Positions 13,446 through 13,596 of a DNA stretch of 13,596 nucleotides are shown piece after piece. The first letter of the stretch is position 1. Every line of letters begins with the position of its first letter. Made by a program: the position numbers and the translations under genes. Source of the stretch: CAYMFD01 sp964389475 (GTDB lineage: Bacteria > Bacteroidota > Bacteroidia > Chitinophagales > Saprospiraceae). The notes below the pieces were generated by a model. That model saw only the letters and a list, made by a program, of their open reading frames with translations. It was not told the origin of the DNA and searched no databases. Location of the stretch: the NCBI GenBank assembly GCA_964389475.1, contig CAYMFD010000102.1, forward strand, positions 1-13,596, given 5' to 3'.

Positions 13446-13595
13446 TTAATTGTAATAATCTTTAACATGTCTTTTTGAAATTAAAGCTGCGAACAGCGCT
13501 AGCTGAACGAAAACAGCAAAGAATCCCCCGACGCGGAACGGAATGAAATGAAGTGGGCTAGGGATGAAGGAGAGACTGCGCAGCAGTAGAAGTGA
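13446..13595 (-). CDS. Possible C-terminal fragment entering from the right edge
   Basis: On the minus strand a frame is open from the window edge to TAA at 13446 (49 codons, no ATG). It reads SLLLLRSLSFIPSPLHFIPF at the edge and continues with a hydrophobic GGFFAVFVQLALFAALISK stretch ending in KDYYN. The plus strand here is markedly purine-rich and GC-richer than the AT-rich DNA beside it. It may be the tail of a protein with a membrane-like segment, or a non-coding repeat that happens to be open. No family was recognised. Confidence 0.25.
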   Translation of the reverse strand, partial: SLLLLRSLSFIPSPLHFIPFRVGGFFAVFVQLALFAALISKRHVKDYYN

Positions 13596-13596
13596 C

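Noticed and set aside
1..13596. tRNA, rRNA, CRISPR array, transposase or integrase
   Set aside because: Looked for cloverleaf T-loop signatures, regularly spaced direct repeats and recombinase motifs on both strands; none found.

Overview
The window looks like chromosomal DNA of a member of the Bacteroidota, most likely a Saprospiria / Lewinella-like lineage. This rests on several sequence signs. A giant secreted protein ends in a type IX secretion (Por/T9SS type A) sorting domain and carries HYR-like Cys-rich modules and dockerin-like repeats. Shine-Dalgarno sequences are absent or weak. The ribosomal-protein operon has a TAnnTTTG-type -7 promoter element, and its order is rpsF-rpsR-rplI. 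The genus is an inference.

Layout, left to right. Positions 1-769 (minus) hold the 5' part of a secreted protein gene that runs off the left edge; it is open from its start codon and has a clear signal peptide. A 487-bp divergent spacer follows, with several inverted repeats. Next come three core metabolic genes: aspS (plus, aspartyl-tRNA synthetase), fhs (minus, formate-tetrahydrofolate ligase, convergent with aspS) and prs (plus, PRPP synthetase, divergent from fhs). A hairpin-rich 357-bp spacer leads to a 1389-residue T9SS-exported, probably cell-surface protein (6289-10458). It is followed by two strong hairpins, the second a good intrinsic terminator. The rpsF-rpsR-rplI operon (10748-11905) then follows a near-perfect Bacteroidota promoter and a structured leader, and ends in a textbook intrinsic terminator.

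The right end (about 12.0-13.6 kb) is different: more AT-rich by eye, with only short unrecognised minus-strand genes. Three tiny ORFs (49, 96 and 41 aa) are tightly packed in operon fashion, with gaps of 18 nt and 1 nt. A 145-aa protein with a signal peptide follows them. At the extreme right edge a GC-richer, purine-skewed block carries an open minus-strand frame that leaves the window. This tail is the most likely accessory or horizontally acquired part.

The core genes work independently: tRNA charging, one-carbon metabolism, PRPP supply and ribosome assembly. They are interspersed with secreted surface proteins. I saw no tRNA, rRNA, CRISPR array, transposase or recognisable defence system. 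The best candidates for something undescribed are the small-ORF cluster at 12737-13322 and the structured leader of rpsF.
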